Source: Pseudomonas protegens
GTDB lineage: Bacteria > Pseudomonadota > Gammaproteobacteria > Pseudomonadales > Pseudomonadaceae
Reading direction: 5' to 3'
Length of the DNA: 38,640 bases
NCBI RefSeq assembly: GCF_003732485.1
Contig: NZ_MOAK01000055.1
Location: 108,707 to 147,346 of the forward strand
In this document: piece after piece, positions 1 through 8,241 of the stretch
Position numbering within the stretch: the first letter of the stretch is position 1
Layout of the letters: every line of letters begins with the position of its first letter
Notes under the pieces: generated by a model
Told to the model about the DNA's origin: nothing
Databases searched by the model: none
Seen by the model: the letters and a program-made list of their open reading frames with translations, nothing else
Made by a program: the position numbers and the translations under genes

Positions 1-2
1 CA

Positions 3-1445
3 GCGTCATTTCGCAACGCTGTTACGGTCCGACCTGGTTACACCTTTTCTGCCGGCAAGATACGCAACCAGGGCGCCAATGATGAGGACCAACCCTGGGT
101 GATTACCGGCACCGGCACCTGGAGCCTGAGTGAAAGCCTGACCGCTACTACCGGGCTGATGGCAGCCACCGACTATCAATCCACCGGATGGGGCGTGGAC
201 ACCAACCTCGCAAAGGACACCAGCCTGAGTGTGCGTAACCTCTACTCCCACACAGCCAAGGAAGACGTAAAAGGCACCCAGGCCAGTGTCACCTTGAGCA
301 CGCGTTTCACCGAGACCGTGTCGGGCAGTGTGTCGGCTACCCAGCAGACCACCGGCTATCGAGAACTGTCCGACACCACATTGCATGCTGATGACGATTG
401 GTACAACCGCCGCTACAAGAGCCAATACAGTGCCTCGCTGGGCTGGTCCAATAGCACGTTGGGCAGCTTCAACGTGTCCATTTCACCCAGCCGTACCTTC
501 AATGGCGACTCTACCAACCGCCTGGTGGGCTCCTGGGGGAAAACGTTCAAACATGCCACTGTGTCTGCCACCGTGGAAACCGCATTAAGCGGCTCTTCCA
601 ACAGTCCGGGTGACAGCGACGACGCAATCTACTTCAGCGTCAGCGTGCCCCTGGGTCAGTCCCGTAGCGTGCGCACCTATGCCAGCCGACGCGGCGACAA
701 CCAGCGTTTTGGTGCAACGTATTCCGAAACCATCAATGACCAGTTCAATTACCGCCTTAGCACCGAGAGCACTGGCGACCGGGGTGACAACTATTCTACC
801 GCCAACCTCTCGGCCATTCCTCGCTTCACCAGCGTGGACCTGGGTTATGCCCAAGGCCCGGACAGCAAGAACTACAACGCTCGAGTCTCCGGCGGCGCAG
901 TAGCACATCAAGATGGGGTGACCTTCTCGCCATATCCGGTGCAAGACACCTTCGGCATCGTGGACGTCGGCGACCTGTCCGGGGTCAAGGTGTCGACACC
1001 TTATGGCCCGGTATGGACTGACTACAAAGGCAAAGCAGTGGTGCCACAACTGAGTGCCTATCGAGATAGCCGCGTCGAGGTGCAAACAAAATCGCTGCCG
1101 AAACGGATCGACCTACAGAACGGCTTCCAGAGAATTGGCGCCGGCCGTGGTTCGGTGAGTCACCTCGACTTCAAGGTCATCAAGGTTCAACGCATCCTGA
1201 TTAACGCCTCCGACACAGCAGGACAACCGCTGCCCAAAGGTTCTTCGGTACTTGATGACAAAAACCACTTCCTTACGACGGTCCTGGACAAGGGCGTCAT
1301 CTTTCTTTCTGACCTGGCCCCTACTGAAGTACTGAGGGTTTCTCTCACTGATGAAAAGTCCTGCCTGCTGAAGATCGACTTCCCCAAGGAGACTGACTAT
1401 GACGCTTTTTACGATGTTGCACCGGCTGTTTGTCATGCGCCGTAG
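3..1445 (+). CDS. Fimbrial outer-membrane usher, C-terminal part (5' end outside window)
   Basis: The reading frame is open from the left edge to the stop at 1443-1445, giving about 480 residues without an N-terminus. The first half is rich in Ser, Thr, Tyr and alternating polar/hydrophobic residues, as in the beta-barrel of chaperone-usher ushers. The later part contains DVGDLSGVKVSTPYGPVWTD followed by a GKAVVP...Y..SRVEV pattern and a RGSVSHLDFKV segment, the order seen at the end of the barrel and in the C-terminal domains of FimD/PapC-type ushers. Ushers sit in the outer membrane, accept chaperone-subunit complexes and secrete the growing pilus. The next gene overlaps its 3' end by 47 bases, so the two are probably translated together. 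The chaperone and the rest of the usher should lie to the left. The usher call is firm; the exact fimbrial class (CS1-like or other) is not settled. Confidence 0.85.
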   Translation, partial: ASFRNAVTVRPGYTFSAGKIRNQGANDEDQPWVITGTGTWSLSESLTATTGLMAATDYQSTGWGVDTNLAKDTSLSVRNLYSHTAKEDVKGTQASVTLSTRFTETVSGSVSATQQTTGYRELSDTTLHADDDWYNRRYKSQYSASLGWSNSTLGSFNVSISPSRTFNGDSTNRLVGSWGKTFKHATVSATVETALSGSSNSPGDSDDAIYFSVSVPLGQSRSVRTYASRRGDNQRFGATYSETINDQFNYRLSTESTGDRGDNYSTANLSAIPRFTSVDLGYAQGPDSKNYNARVSGGAVAHQDGVTFSPYPVQDTFGIVDVGDLSGVKVSTPYGPVWTDYKGKAVVPQLSAYRDSRVEVQTKSLPKRIDLQNGFQRIGAGRGSVSHLDFKVIKVQRILINASDTAGQPLPKGSSVLDDKNHFLTTVLDKGVIFLSDLAPTEVLRVSLTDEKSCLLKIDFPKETDYDAFYDVAPAVCHAP

Positions 1446-1983
1446 CACCAGGGCAGATTGCGCGCGATGGCTTGGCACTGCGCTTACCCTGGTTGCCAGT
1501 AGTACGTTCGCGGCCGACTGCGAAATGCGTTTGAGCAACCCGGAGGTCGATTACGGCACACTTAACCGGAGCGATATGGATATCCGCGGGAGTGTTCCGA
1601 TTGCCCTCGGAAACCGGCAACTAAACCTGACGGTGGTCTGTCGCGAAGAAACCCGCTTTGGATTGCGGTTTGAGGGACAAGCGGCGGATTTGAATAGCTA
1701 CCGGTTTGCCGATAAAGGCCATTTCACAATAACGCTGAGTAACGCAACGCTGGATGGAAATACCGTGCAACTCGCTCAGGCTGGCAGTGCCAGGCCGTTA
1801 TCGCCAACGGAGCTACTGCGCCCAAATCAAGTGGTGACAACTATGGTTCAAGGTCAGCGGGCTGTTGGCAAAGTTTTTTTGGCTCAGGTTGAAATTCAAA
1901 CGTATATCAGTGACACAGAGACATATGCGCGCGACATCACCGTACTTGAAGGGCTCGGTAGGTTGACACTGGATACACAATAG
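1399..1983 (+). CDS. Fimbrial minor subunit-like exported protein (DUF1120-like)
   Basis: This 194-residue protein begins inside the usher gene. AAGGAG at 1386-1391 sits at good distance from the ATG at 1399; a second in-frame ATG at 1435 would give a shorter, more usual signal peptide. A hydrophobic stretch (GTALTLVASSTFAADC) reads as a Sec signal with cleavage near Ala-Ala. The mature part has a Cys near its start (ADC), a second Cys in LTVVCREE, and beta-rich sequence ending in LGRLTLDTQ. That is the layout of donor-strand-type subunits and of DUF1120 proteins found beside ushers in Pseudomonas. It is most likely a tip or minor subunit exported by the preceding usher. Similarity is structural and contextual; no catalytic role is expected. 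Confidence 0.6.
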   Translation: MTLFTMLHRLFVMRRSTRADCARWLGTALTLVASSTFAADCEMRLSNPEVDYGTLNRSDMDIRGSVPIALGNRQLNLTVVCREETRFGLRFEGQAADLNSYRFADKGHFTITLSNATLDGNTVQLAQAGSARPLSPTELLRPNQVVTTMVQGQRAVGKVFLAQVEIQTYISDTETYARDITVLEGLGRLTLDTQ

Positions 1984-2130
1984 AAGATTGCATATCGACT
2001 TTTATTTTTAGGCTTGTTCCTAGAGCTTCGCAAACATAATTAATAAGAAAATAGCATTCAGCTGGAATGGAAGCCAGCCACTCTGCCATTGGAGCAGACC
2101 TACCTAACTTTTCGTAACGGAGAAATAAAA

Positions 2131-2805
2131 ATGCGCTTCAATCCAAAACTCGCCGCATGGGCCTTCGCCACTACTGCGACAGCCTTTTCTTTGGGTGCAC
2201 ATGCTGCATCGGTTGAGGTAAAAGTAATTGGCACTATTATTCCGAACGCCTGCACTCCGACATTGGCGGGTGGTGGCACTATCGATTACGGCACACACAG
2301 CTCTACTGACTTGAGCACAAACGATTTTACCCTGTTGCCTGAAAAAAATGTTGCGTTCACTATTGTTTGCAATGCACCGACAAAAGTTGCGCTGAAGGCT
2401 ATAGATAATCGTGCGGGCACACGAGTCCCTGGAGCAGTAAAGAAAATCAGGCCAGCCTTGAATGAAATCGGTGCCTTTGGTTTGGGCAATGCGTCCGGAA
2501 AAAATATTGGTGTTTATGCGATGACCTTAGCCGTAAATGACTTCACTGCTGACGGCGCCCAAGTTGAATCAACCTTCAGCAAAGACTCCGGCACTACATG
2601 GCTAAACTCAAGTTCAGGAGGTATTGTAAATGATGGTTCTGTTCTCATGTCATGGTCGGCAACAACCGCTGGCGCTCCAATCGCATTCAAAACTCTGTCA
2701 GGTACTTTAAACGTGCAGGCCGCGTTGAATAAAGGTTCTGAACTGGATCTGAGCAGCGATGTGTCTCTGGACGGTTCAGCCACGCTAGAGTTAGTCTATT
2801 TGTAA
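2131..2805 (+). CDS. DUF1120 domain protein, probable fimbrial subunit
   Basis: The start at 2131 is chosen because CGGAG lies 8-12 bases upstream and a classic signal peptide follows (ending GAHAAS); an upstream ATG in frame lacks these. The mature protein opens with VEVKVIGTIIPNACTPTL, then IDYG and a second Cys in FTIVCNAPTKVALKAIDNRAG. The two Cys probably form the disulfide of DUF1120 proteins. The C-terminus ATLELVYL is a typical last beta strand of an exported subunit. DUF1120 proteins are common in Pseudomonas next to chaperone-usher genes; their exact role in the fibre is unknown. It follows the previous subunit by 147 bases and ends just before a strong terminator, so it closes the operon. 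Confidence 0.75.
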   Translation: MRFNPKLAAWAFATTATAFSLGAHAASVEVKVIGTIIPNACTPTLAGGGTIDYGTHSSTDLSTNDFTLLPEKNVAFTIVCNAPTKVALKAIDNRAGTRVPGAVKKIRPALNEIGAFGLGNASGKNIGVYAMTLAVNDFTADGAQVESTFSKDSGTTWLNSSSGGIVNDGSVLMSWSATTAGAPIAFKTLSGTLNVQAALNKGSELDLSSDVSLDGSATLELVYL

Positions 2806-2816
2806 TACAAAATCGG

Positions 2817-2846
2817 CCCGTAGCGTTTATTCGCTACGGGCTTTTG
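2817..2846 (+). terminator. Rho-independent terminator of fimbrial operon
   Basis: Nine-base perfect stem CCCGTAGCG / CGCTACGGG with a six-base loop, followed by CTTTT. It starts 12 bases after the DUF1120 stop codon. Confidence 0.9.
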
Positions 2847-3169
2847 CCCCACGCTATTTCTCTACTCATTATGTATTATCGATTGCGCAACGCCAGATAT
2901 TATCATGCCCGCGACATACAACATCGGTCGCAGTACCCCCCCTGCTTTTATTATCGTTCCGTCCCCGCTGACACCACTAAGACTCCAATCAGAAATTTGC
3001 AAAGCCATATCGCCATAGACAAACAAATGTCGCCTGGTACTGGATACAGGAAATCCGAGGCTGAAGAACCCTTCCTACTCAAGGGCAATGGCGTCTTTAC
3101 CACGATGCATTTTCCCCGCCGCATTCATGATGCTGTCGGCGTGAAATAATCCTAACGCTGCTTTGATGT

Positions 3170-3247
3170 CTAGCGAGGTAGACCATCTTCCATAATAGAG
3201 AAAAACTCCTCGCCGTTCTCGAGCCTCCGCTTTTTTTCTGACATCAT
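3170..3247 (-). CDS. Possible 25-residue peptide
   Basis: On the minus strand a 25-codon frame starts at 3247 after AAAAGGAAAATC, a good ribosome-binding site. The peptide is highly charged (MMSEKKRRLENGEEFFS...) and matches no family I know. It lies downstream of the response-regulator terminator, so it would need its own promoter. The rest of the 2847-3282 gap shows no other gene: a 101-codon plus-strand frame there has no signal, ribosome-binding site or recognisable motif. Weak call. Confidence 0.22.
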   Translation of the reverse strand: MMSEKKRRLENGEEFFSIMEDGLPR

Positions 3248-3282
3248 GATTTTCCTTTTACAGATTTCATGTAGCTGCCGCC

Positions 3283-3313
3283 AAAAAAAAACTCACAGGC
3301 AATAACTTGTGAG
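3283..3313 (-). terminator. Terminator of response-regulator gene
   Basis: Read on the minus strand: stem CTCACA / TGTGAG with a ten-base interior, followed by nine T. It lies 51 bases after the stop of the response-regulator gene. Confidence 0.85.
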
Positions 3314-3363
3314 CTTTCTCAAATTCAAGAATGAACCTACGGATATGCGTAAAACTTCACAGG

Positions 3364-4029
3364 CTACTCTAGTGCCTTCATTATCTTGAACAACCCATTG
3401 TTAGAGGTTATTCCTAGTTTGCGAAAAGCTGTGGCTTTCTGCGTACTGATGGTTTTTATACTGCGGTTGAACTTCTCGGCGATTTCCGTGATGGTCATGC
3501 CGTCGAGATAACAGCGGATAACCTCCTGCTCACGCGCCGACAGTAAAGCCAATTGCAGCACGTTAGTGTCACTGCTGATTAATTGAGGTGAACTGTCACT
3601 TTGCTGGATGCCATCGACTACTTTATAAGAAGCTTCTGCACTTAGGTAAACAACTCCGGAAGCCACCACCCGGATAGCCTTGGCGAGGTATGTCAGATCC
3701 TCATCCTTGCCAATGAATCCGCGCGCTCCAACTCGCAGGGCCAGCGAGACAGTGGCCGGATCGTGGTGAGTTGACAGCACAAGGATCCGGCAGGCAGGAA
3801 AGCGAACCCGCAAAGCGCGAATCAATGAAACACCATCAAGCTCGTCGCGACCGAGAACGAAGTCCAGCAAAAGCACATCGACGGGCACTGTAGACATGCC
3901 GCGCATCAGTTCCCGGCTGTTTTTATATATCCCGACGATCTCTATGCCGGGGGCGTCGCCTAGGTAACTGGCAAGACCTTGGCGAACGACAGCATGGTCG
4001 TCGAGTAATGCAACACGTATAGACTTCAT
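3364..4029 (-). CDS. NarL/RcsB-type response regulator (RocA-like)
   Basis: This 221-residue protein has an N-terminal receiver domain (about 1-120) and a C-terminal LuxR-type helix-turn-helix (about 155-215). The receiver keeps all expected residues: D10 and D11 in the acidic pocket, D56 as phospho-acceptor (DVLLLDF), S86 and K108. The DNA-binding part reads LSAREQEVIRCYLDGMTITE followed by IAEKFNRSIKTISTQK, typical of NarL-family regulators. It is the only protein in the locus with both an intact receiver and a DNA-binding domain, so it is the likely output of the hybrid kinase encoded 1.7 kb away. In the P. aeruginosa Roc systems the equivalent RocA proteins activate cup fimbrial operons; the fimbrial operon 560 bases beyond this gene is the obvious candidate target. 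That target is inference. Confidence 0.85.
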   Translation of the reverse strand: MKSIRVALLDDHAVVRQGLASYLGDAPGIEIVGIYKNSRELMRGMSTVPVDVLLLDFVLGRDELDGVSLIRALRVRFPACRILVLSTHHDPATVSLALRVGARGFIGKDEDLTYLAKAIRVVASGVVYLSAEASYKVVDGIQQSDSSPQLISSDTNVLQLALLSAREQEVIRCYLDGMTITEIAEKFNRSIKTISTQKATAFRKLGITSNNGLFKIMKALE

Positions 4030-4166
4030 GGCGTTCAGACGTCACTCGGTATGGACCAGGTAGCTCAAAGACTAAAATGAGAATAGTCAATACTGGTACC
4101 TGATTGAGAATTTTTTAAGTACAAACACACAGTTCTGGAAAGTCGCACCCAGGCTTTTGTCATGCA

Positions 4167-5495
4167 CTACCGCGCGACGAGTCTCAGGAAATCAGCCTGC
4201 TCCAATGGAGGGGCCAGAGCCAATCCTTGTCCGGCGCTGCAACCTAGACGGTTGAGCATCTCGATGCTGGATGGGTCCTCAATACCCTCGGTCACCAGAT
4301 TCAAGTTGAAGTAGCGGGCAAGGTTAACGATACCGGAAATGATCTCGCTCGATTGTGGCGATTGCTCAGCAATTCCAGCTAACTTTCCGTCGATTTTCAT
4401 CTCATCGAAGGGTATGTGCGTCAACAGAGCGAGCGTTGCGGCGCCGGCACCGAAGTCTCCGAGCGAAATCAGAAAACCCTTCGCTCGGAGTGCCATGATG
4501 GACGCTGACAACACCAGTTCGTTTCCAGGGGTGATTTGCTCAGTCAGCTCGATCTTCAATCGCCGGGCAGGCAAACCGGCCTTGTGCATCTTGATTGCCA
4601 ACCGGGTAGCCAGTCCGGTGGCACACAGCGTGCGGGCCGAGGCATTTATAGCGATGGGAATGTCTATACCCAGACGATCGAGCGTACCGAGGACTTCAAT
4701 CACCGCTCTCTCGACATGACTGAACAGCAAGAGGCCTAACCCTAACTGTTCGACCATCGGGATCAGGATCAACGGGGGGATGTCGCCGTGGATTGGGTGT
4801 TGCCAGCGTATCAGCGCTTCGGCACCGATCACTTGACGACTGGCCAAGTTATATTGCGGCTGCAGCACCACACGCAGATTTTCACCCGACGTTATCACTG
4901 ACACGACATCGTCTTCGCTGATCAATAACTCAAATCTGTTAGATTGCGACAGCTGCGGTAGCAAGTGTTCGGCAGTAGCAAGCTTTTCGAGTACTTGTAG
5001 AAGTTGAGTGGGATGATTCTCGGCAACGATCTCAACCCGTATGCCCGATGCTCTGGCGAGTCGGGCATACGAGGCCAAGGCTATACTGGAAATACCTTTG
5101 ACGATATCCGTACGGCCCTGCTCGATGGCAGCGGCCGACGAAGTCGCATCATCAAGCGCACTGGCCTTTATGGTCCAGACAATATGGGGAGCTCTGCATA
5201 CCCGGCCGTAGGCGTTAAGTTCACCGACCCAACACGGTAGCATCAGACTGTCGACATGATCAGCATGAATCTCGGCCATAACGATGTCCATAGGTTGCTT
5301 ACGCAGGCGCAGCCTGCTCAGCGATTCAACGTGCTCAATATGGAAAAGACCACTGCCGCTCAGACGCTCTGTCATGCGTAACACATATTGTTCATCGTGG
5401 CTTAATACGACCAGATTGACTCGGGGGGGAGGCGTTAGAGTAAGGGGCGAGTTTTTCAACTTGACGATCGCTTCATGAGTGTACTGACAACTCAT
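4167..5495 (-). CDS. EAL-domain protein with pseudo-receiver; one catalytic Asp lost (RocR-like)
   Basis: The 442-residue product has a receiver-like N-terminal half and a C-terminal EAL domain (about 200-442). EAL domains hydrolyse c-di-GMP. Conserved residues present are E226 (EALIRW), N284 (INAS), E316 (IELTEQ), K367 (MKIDG), E403/E406 (TEGIED) and Q423 (GQG). The usual DDFGTG loop reads GDFGAG: the first metal-binding Asp is G346 while D347 remains, so activity is probably weak or absent. The receiver-like part aligns around VVLSHDEQY and MDIVMAEIH. The phospho-acceptor position is E75 instead of Asp, and the acidic pocket is incomplete. RocR of P. aeruginosa has receiver plus EAL, which makes this a degenerate relative. 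It lies 137 bases upstream of the response-regulator gene on the same strand and diverges from the kinase gene. It may act as a c-di-GMP sensor or a protein-binding regulator rather than an enzyme. Confidence 0.8.
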   Translation of the reverse strand: MSCQYTHEAIVKLKNSPLTLTPPPRVNLVVLSHDEQYVLRMTERLSGSGLFHIEHVESLSRLRLRKQPMDIVMAEIHADHVDSLMLPCWVGELNAYGRVCRAPHIVWTIKASALDDATSSAAAIEQGRTDIVKGISSIALASYARLARASGIRVEIVAENHPTQLLQVLEKLATAEHLLPQLSQSNRFELLISEDDVVSVITSGENLRVVLQPQYNLASRQVIGAEALIRWQHPIHGDIPPLILIPMVEQLGLGLLLFSHVERAVIEVLGTLDRLGIDIPIAINASARTLCATGLATRLAIKMHKAGLPARRLKIELTEQITPGNELVLSASIMALRAKGFLISLGDFGAGAATLALLTHIPFDEMKIDGKLAGIAEQSPQSSEIISGIVNLARYFNLNLVTEGIEDPSSIEMLNRLGCSAGQGLALAPPLEQADFLRLVAR

Positions 5496-5573
5496 TTAAA
5501 CAACGCCTGATCATTTCACGCTATAAGACTGCTCTTAAAAATAATGTGAGATGGCAACCCGTATTCTTATCTC

Positions 5574-5603
5574 GCTCGTGGCGCGCGAGCAGTACAGTAT
5601 AAT
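5574..5603 (+). promoter_or_regulatory. Putative promoter region with inverted repeat between the divergent genes
   Basis: In the 270-base divergent gap a perfect TATAAT lies at 5598-5603, a good plus-strand -10 box for the kinase transcript. The -35 region is poor, suggesting an activator. Just upstream GCTCG / CGAGC forms an inverted repeat (5574-5590, seven-base loop) that could be an operator. Not tested. Confidence 0.4.
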
Positions 5604-5679
5604 TGACGGCCGCTCATGCCAGCGGTAGGGTTTCGATCAAAAGCGTGAGGTCATTCGCTGCTTTCCAGGAGGCATGGTC

Positions 5680-5769
5680 GTGAGAAAAAATGCAGAAAAA
5701 TCCGATAGGCCTGGTGTTATCTTCAATATTGATTTTTTACAACCTAAGTACCAGGTGAAAGCACCATGA
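5680..5769 (+). CDS. Small upstream ORF translationally coupled to the kinase gene
   Basis: A frame of 29 codons starts with GTG at 5680, seven bases after a perfect AGGAGG (5667-5672); an in-frame ATG at 5674 is too close to that site. The product contains VRKNAEKSDRPGVIFNIDF and ends QVKAP. Its TGA (5767-5769) overlaps the kinase ATG (5766) as ATGA. The kinase has its own weaker AGGTGA (5753-5758) inside this frame. The arrangement is typical of translational coupling: ribosomes leaving the small ORF would re-start on the kinase. The peptide matches no family I recognise. It may be a regulatory leader or a true small protein. Confidence 0.45.
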   Translation: MRKNAEKSDRPGVIFNIDFLQPKYQVKAP

Positions 5770-8141
5770 AGCGGGGAGCGGCGTTATGGCCTGCGGTTTT
5801 TCTTGTCTGGTTACCGTCAGTTTTCTCCCAGCCACTGGATCTTACTCCTGAGGAGCGCGCCTGGATTGCTGCACACCCAGTCCTTCATATAGCGGTCGAG
5901 CCTGAATGGAAACCGTTACAGTATGTGGAGGACGGTCAGGACATGGGGTTGGCCACTGAGTACATAGACTTCATCGAGCGCAGCACAGGCCTTCGATTTG
6001 AGTCTGTGCCCGACACGGGAGTTGGACAGGGGAGGATAGAGAAGTTTCAGCGGGGTGAAGTAGATGTACTTCCCGGGATCATGCAGATGTTTGCGGAGAA
6101 ATCGATTATCGATGCCGCCCTTTTTACCAATGTCTATTACACGGGGGCAACGATAGTTGTCACGCGTAAAAACAGTCAGCCGGTATTCGATCTACGCCGA
6201 CTGAACGGGCATGTTGTTGCTGTCAAGAAGGACAGTTCATATGAGAGCGCAATCAGAACGCTCTATCCTGCTATCAAAATTCTTGAAACGAAAACACCCG
6301 AAGACTCGCTGATTGCAGTCATTGAACGGCGTGCTGATGCGGCAGTAGACGTTGCACCTGCACTGCTACCCTTTTTACGCAGCAAATATGATGAAGAACT
6401 GTATGTCTCCGGCGGGATCGCCCGTTTGCCGATGGAGCTTTCCATGGCAGTACGACGTGATCTGCCGATTTTGCGCGATATCCTTGACAAGGTGCTGGCG
6501 TCCATGACTGCTGAACAAGTCGATGCAATGATACAGCGCGAGCTCGAGTCGGCCAACTATGGCAGACCATCGCTAACCGTACTGTTGCGCTATTACGGCC
6601 TGCAAATGGCGCTGATCTTGAGCGGCCTGTTGTTGATCGGAGGGTTTGCGATTCACGCAAGACAGCAACGGCGCCTGGCCATACTCAGCGAGAAAGAGAA
6701 AACCATGTTTCTGGCCGTGCTTACCCATGAGATTCGCTCGCCGATGAATGCCATTCTCGCCTCCATGGAGCTGCTGATGCAGCGTACCGAGCTGCCTGAA
6801 GAGTCTCATCGTTTGTTGGCGGTAGCTTCCAGCGGTGCGGAGAACTTGCTGTATTTGTTGGATGACGTTCTGGACATTTCCAAGCTCGAGGCCGGACGGC
6901 TTCAACTGGATCTGGGGCCCGTCGATATCATGGAGCTGACCCGCTCAGTTGTGGATTTGCTGGCGCTGAAAGCGAAGAACGGAGTTGAGCTTGAGCTGAT
7001 ACAAGAACACCCCATTGAACCCCATCTGATGCTGGATAGGTTTCGCGTTGAACAGGTGTTGCATAACCTCATCTCAAATGCGATCAAGTTCACGCCTGAA
7101 GGTGGCGTGACGATCAGTATACGGTTGGATCCCAGCCCTCCCCCGCTAAACCGGCATCAATTACAAATCCGCATAGTGGATACAGGTATCGGAATAGACG
7201 CCGACTCTCTTCAACGGCTTTTTCAACCATACACCCAAGCAAGCACGAATACTGCGCGCAAGTTTGGTGGCACCGGGCTTGGCTTGACCATCTGCAGGCA
7301 ACTGTTGGAATTGATGGGTGGTACTATAGATCTCGAGAGCGAGCCTGATAAAGGTACTGTCGCCAAAGTACTCCTACCCTGTGATATCTACGTTGCGCCG
7401 CCCCATCTACAAGAACAGAGCTTATCTAGGCAACAATTGGATGTGCCAGCGACAGAGCGAGTACTAAGGGTTTTGCTGGTAGAGGACATGCCCGCCAATC
7501 AAGCAGTCCTCCACGCTCAGCTCGAAGTCTTGGGCTGCAGCCCGACACTGGCACCGGATGGGGAAAAAGCTTTGCTTGCACTTGAGCAAAACACGTTTGA
7601 CATTGTGTTATTAGACTGCGATCTCCCGAGCATTTCCGGCTATGAAGTGGCCCGCCAGTGGCGAGCCATAGAGTCGTCCCTCGCCCTTGCACCTACGCCG
7701 ATCGTAGCGATCTCCGCATCGACCGATGATGAACACACCGCCACCTGTTTCGTCGCAGGCATGGACGGCGTACTGAAAAAGCCCATCAAACTGGGCAAGT
7801 TAAGAGATGCACTTCAACTCTGGACGGATTTGCCACTAGCACATATTGATGAAGAGGCCACATTCGATACAGGTGATCGAGCAGATATCGCACACCTCTG
7901 GAGCGACGTGCATGCGTTACGAGCTGCAGTTGAAATGGCTGACATGGAAGAAGCGACTCATTACGCGCATCGATTGTTTGGTGCCTTCGCAATATTGAAA
8001 CAACCAGATATGGCATCGTTGGCGAAATCAATGGAGGCCCGGTTCAAGGTCGGATCTTCAAGCTTTGCACAGGCGGATCTGGATATTCTGGAACAGTTAC
8101 TAGTGCAATATTCATTATCTACGGAAACAGATAGAACGTAA
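5766..8141 (+). CDS. Hybrid sensor histidine kinase with periplasmic binding domain, receiver and Hpt (RocS/BvgS-like)
   Basis: The 791-residue protein starts with a signal peptide (cleaved near residue 21). One periplasmic solute-binding type-3 domain (about 35-260) follows, then a membrane helix (about 277-297), HisKA with H321 (LTHEIRSPMNA), HATPase with N437 (HNLISNAIKF), DTGIGID and GGTGLGL, a receiver with D617 (FDIVLLD) and K672, and a C-terminal Hpt domain with H735 (YAHRLFGAF). All phosphorelay residues (His-Asp-His) are intact. BvgS and RocS kinases have this order; many carry two binding domains and a PAS domain, whereas this one has a single binding domain and no PAS, so it is a compact form. 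It probably senses a small periplasmic ligand or condition and passes phosphate from H735 to the NarL-type regulator. The EAL gene follows 100 bases downstream. Confidence 0.9.
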   Translation: MKRGAALWPAVFLVWLPSVFSQPLDLTPEERAWIAAHPVLHIAVEPEWKPLQYVEDGQDMGLATEYIDFIERSTGLRFESVPDTGVGQGRIEKFQRGEVDVLPGIMQMFAEKSIIDAALFTNVYYTGATIVVTRKNSQPVFDLRRLNGHVVAVKKDSSYESAIRTLYPAIKILETKTPEDSLIAVIERRADAAVDVAPALLPFLRSKYDEELYVSGGIARLPMELSMAVRRDLPILRDILDKVLASMTAEQVDAMIQRELESANYGRPSLTVLLRYYGLQMALILSGLLLIGGFAIHARQQRRLAILSEKEKTMFLAVLTHEIRSPMNAILASMELLMQRTELPEESHRLLAVASSGAENLLYLLDDVLDISKLEAGRLQLDLGPVDIMELTRSVVDLLALKAKNGVELELIQEHPIEPHLMLDRFRVEQVLHNLISNAIKFTPEGGVTISIRLDPSPPPLNRHQLQIRIVDTGIGIDADSLQRLFQPYTQASTNTARKFGGTGLGLTICRQLLELMGGTIDLESEPDKGTVAKVLLPCDIYVAPPHLQEQSLSRQQLDVPATERVLRVLLVEDMPANQAVLHAQLEVLGCSPTLAPDGEKALLALEQNTFDIVLLDCDLPSISGYEVARQWRAIESSLALAPTPIVAISASTDDEHTATCFVAGMDGVLKKPIKLGKLRDALQLWTDLPLAHIDEEATFDTGDRADIAHLWSDVHALRAAVEMADMEEATHYAHRLFGAFAILKQPDMASLAKSMEARFKVGSSSFAQADLDILEQLLVQYSLSTETDRT

Positions 8142-8241
8142 TCGCGAGAGGGGATGGCTCTCCTTTTAGTCCGAATCCGATATCTTGCTCTCTGCACGCT
8201 GCGTAGAGTCTTTGGCATTACTACTCGTATAGGTCGATACG

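Noticed and set aside
2844-3149. 101-codon plus-strand frame after the fimbrial terminator
   Set aside because: It starts inside the terminator and has no ribosome-binding site, signal or recognisable motif; composition is random.
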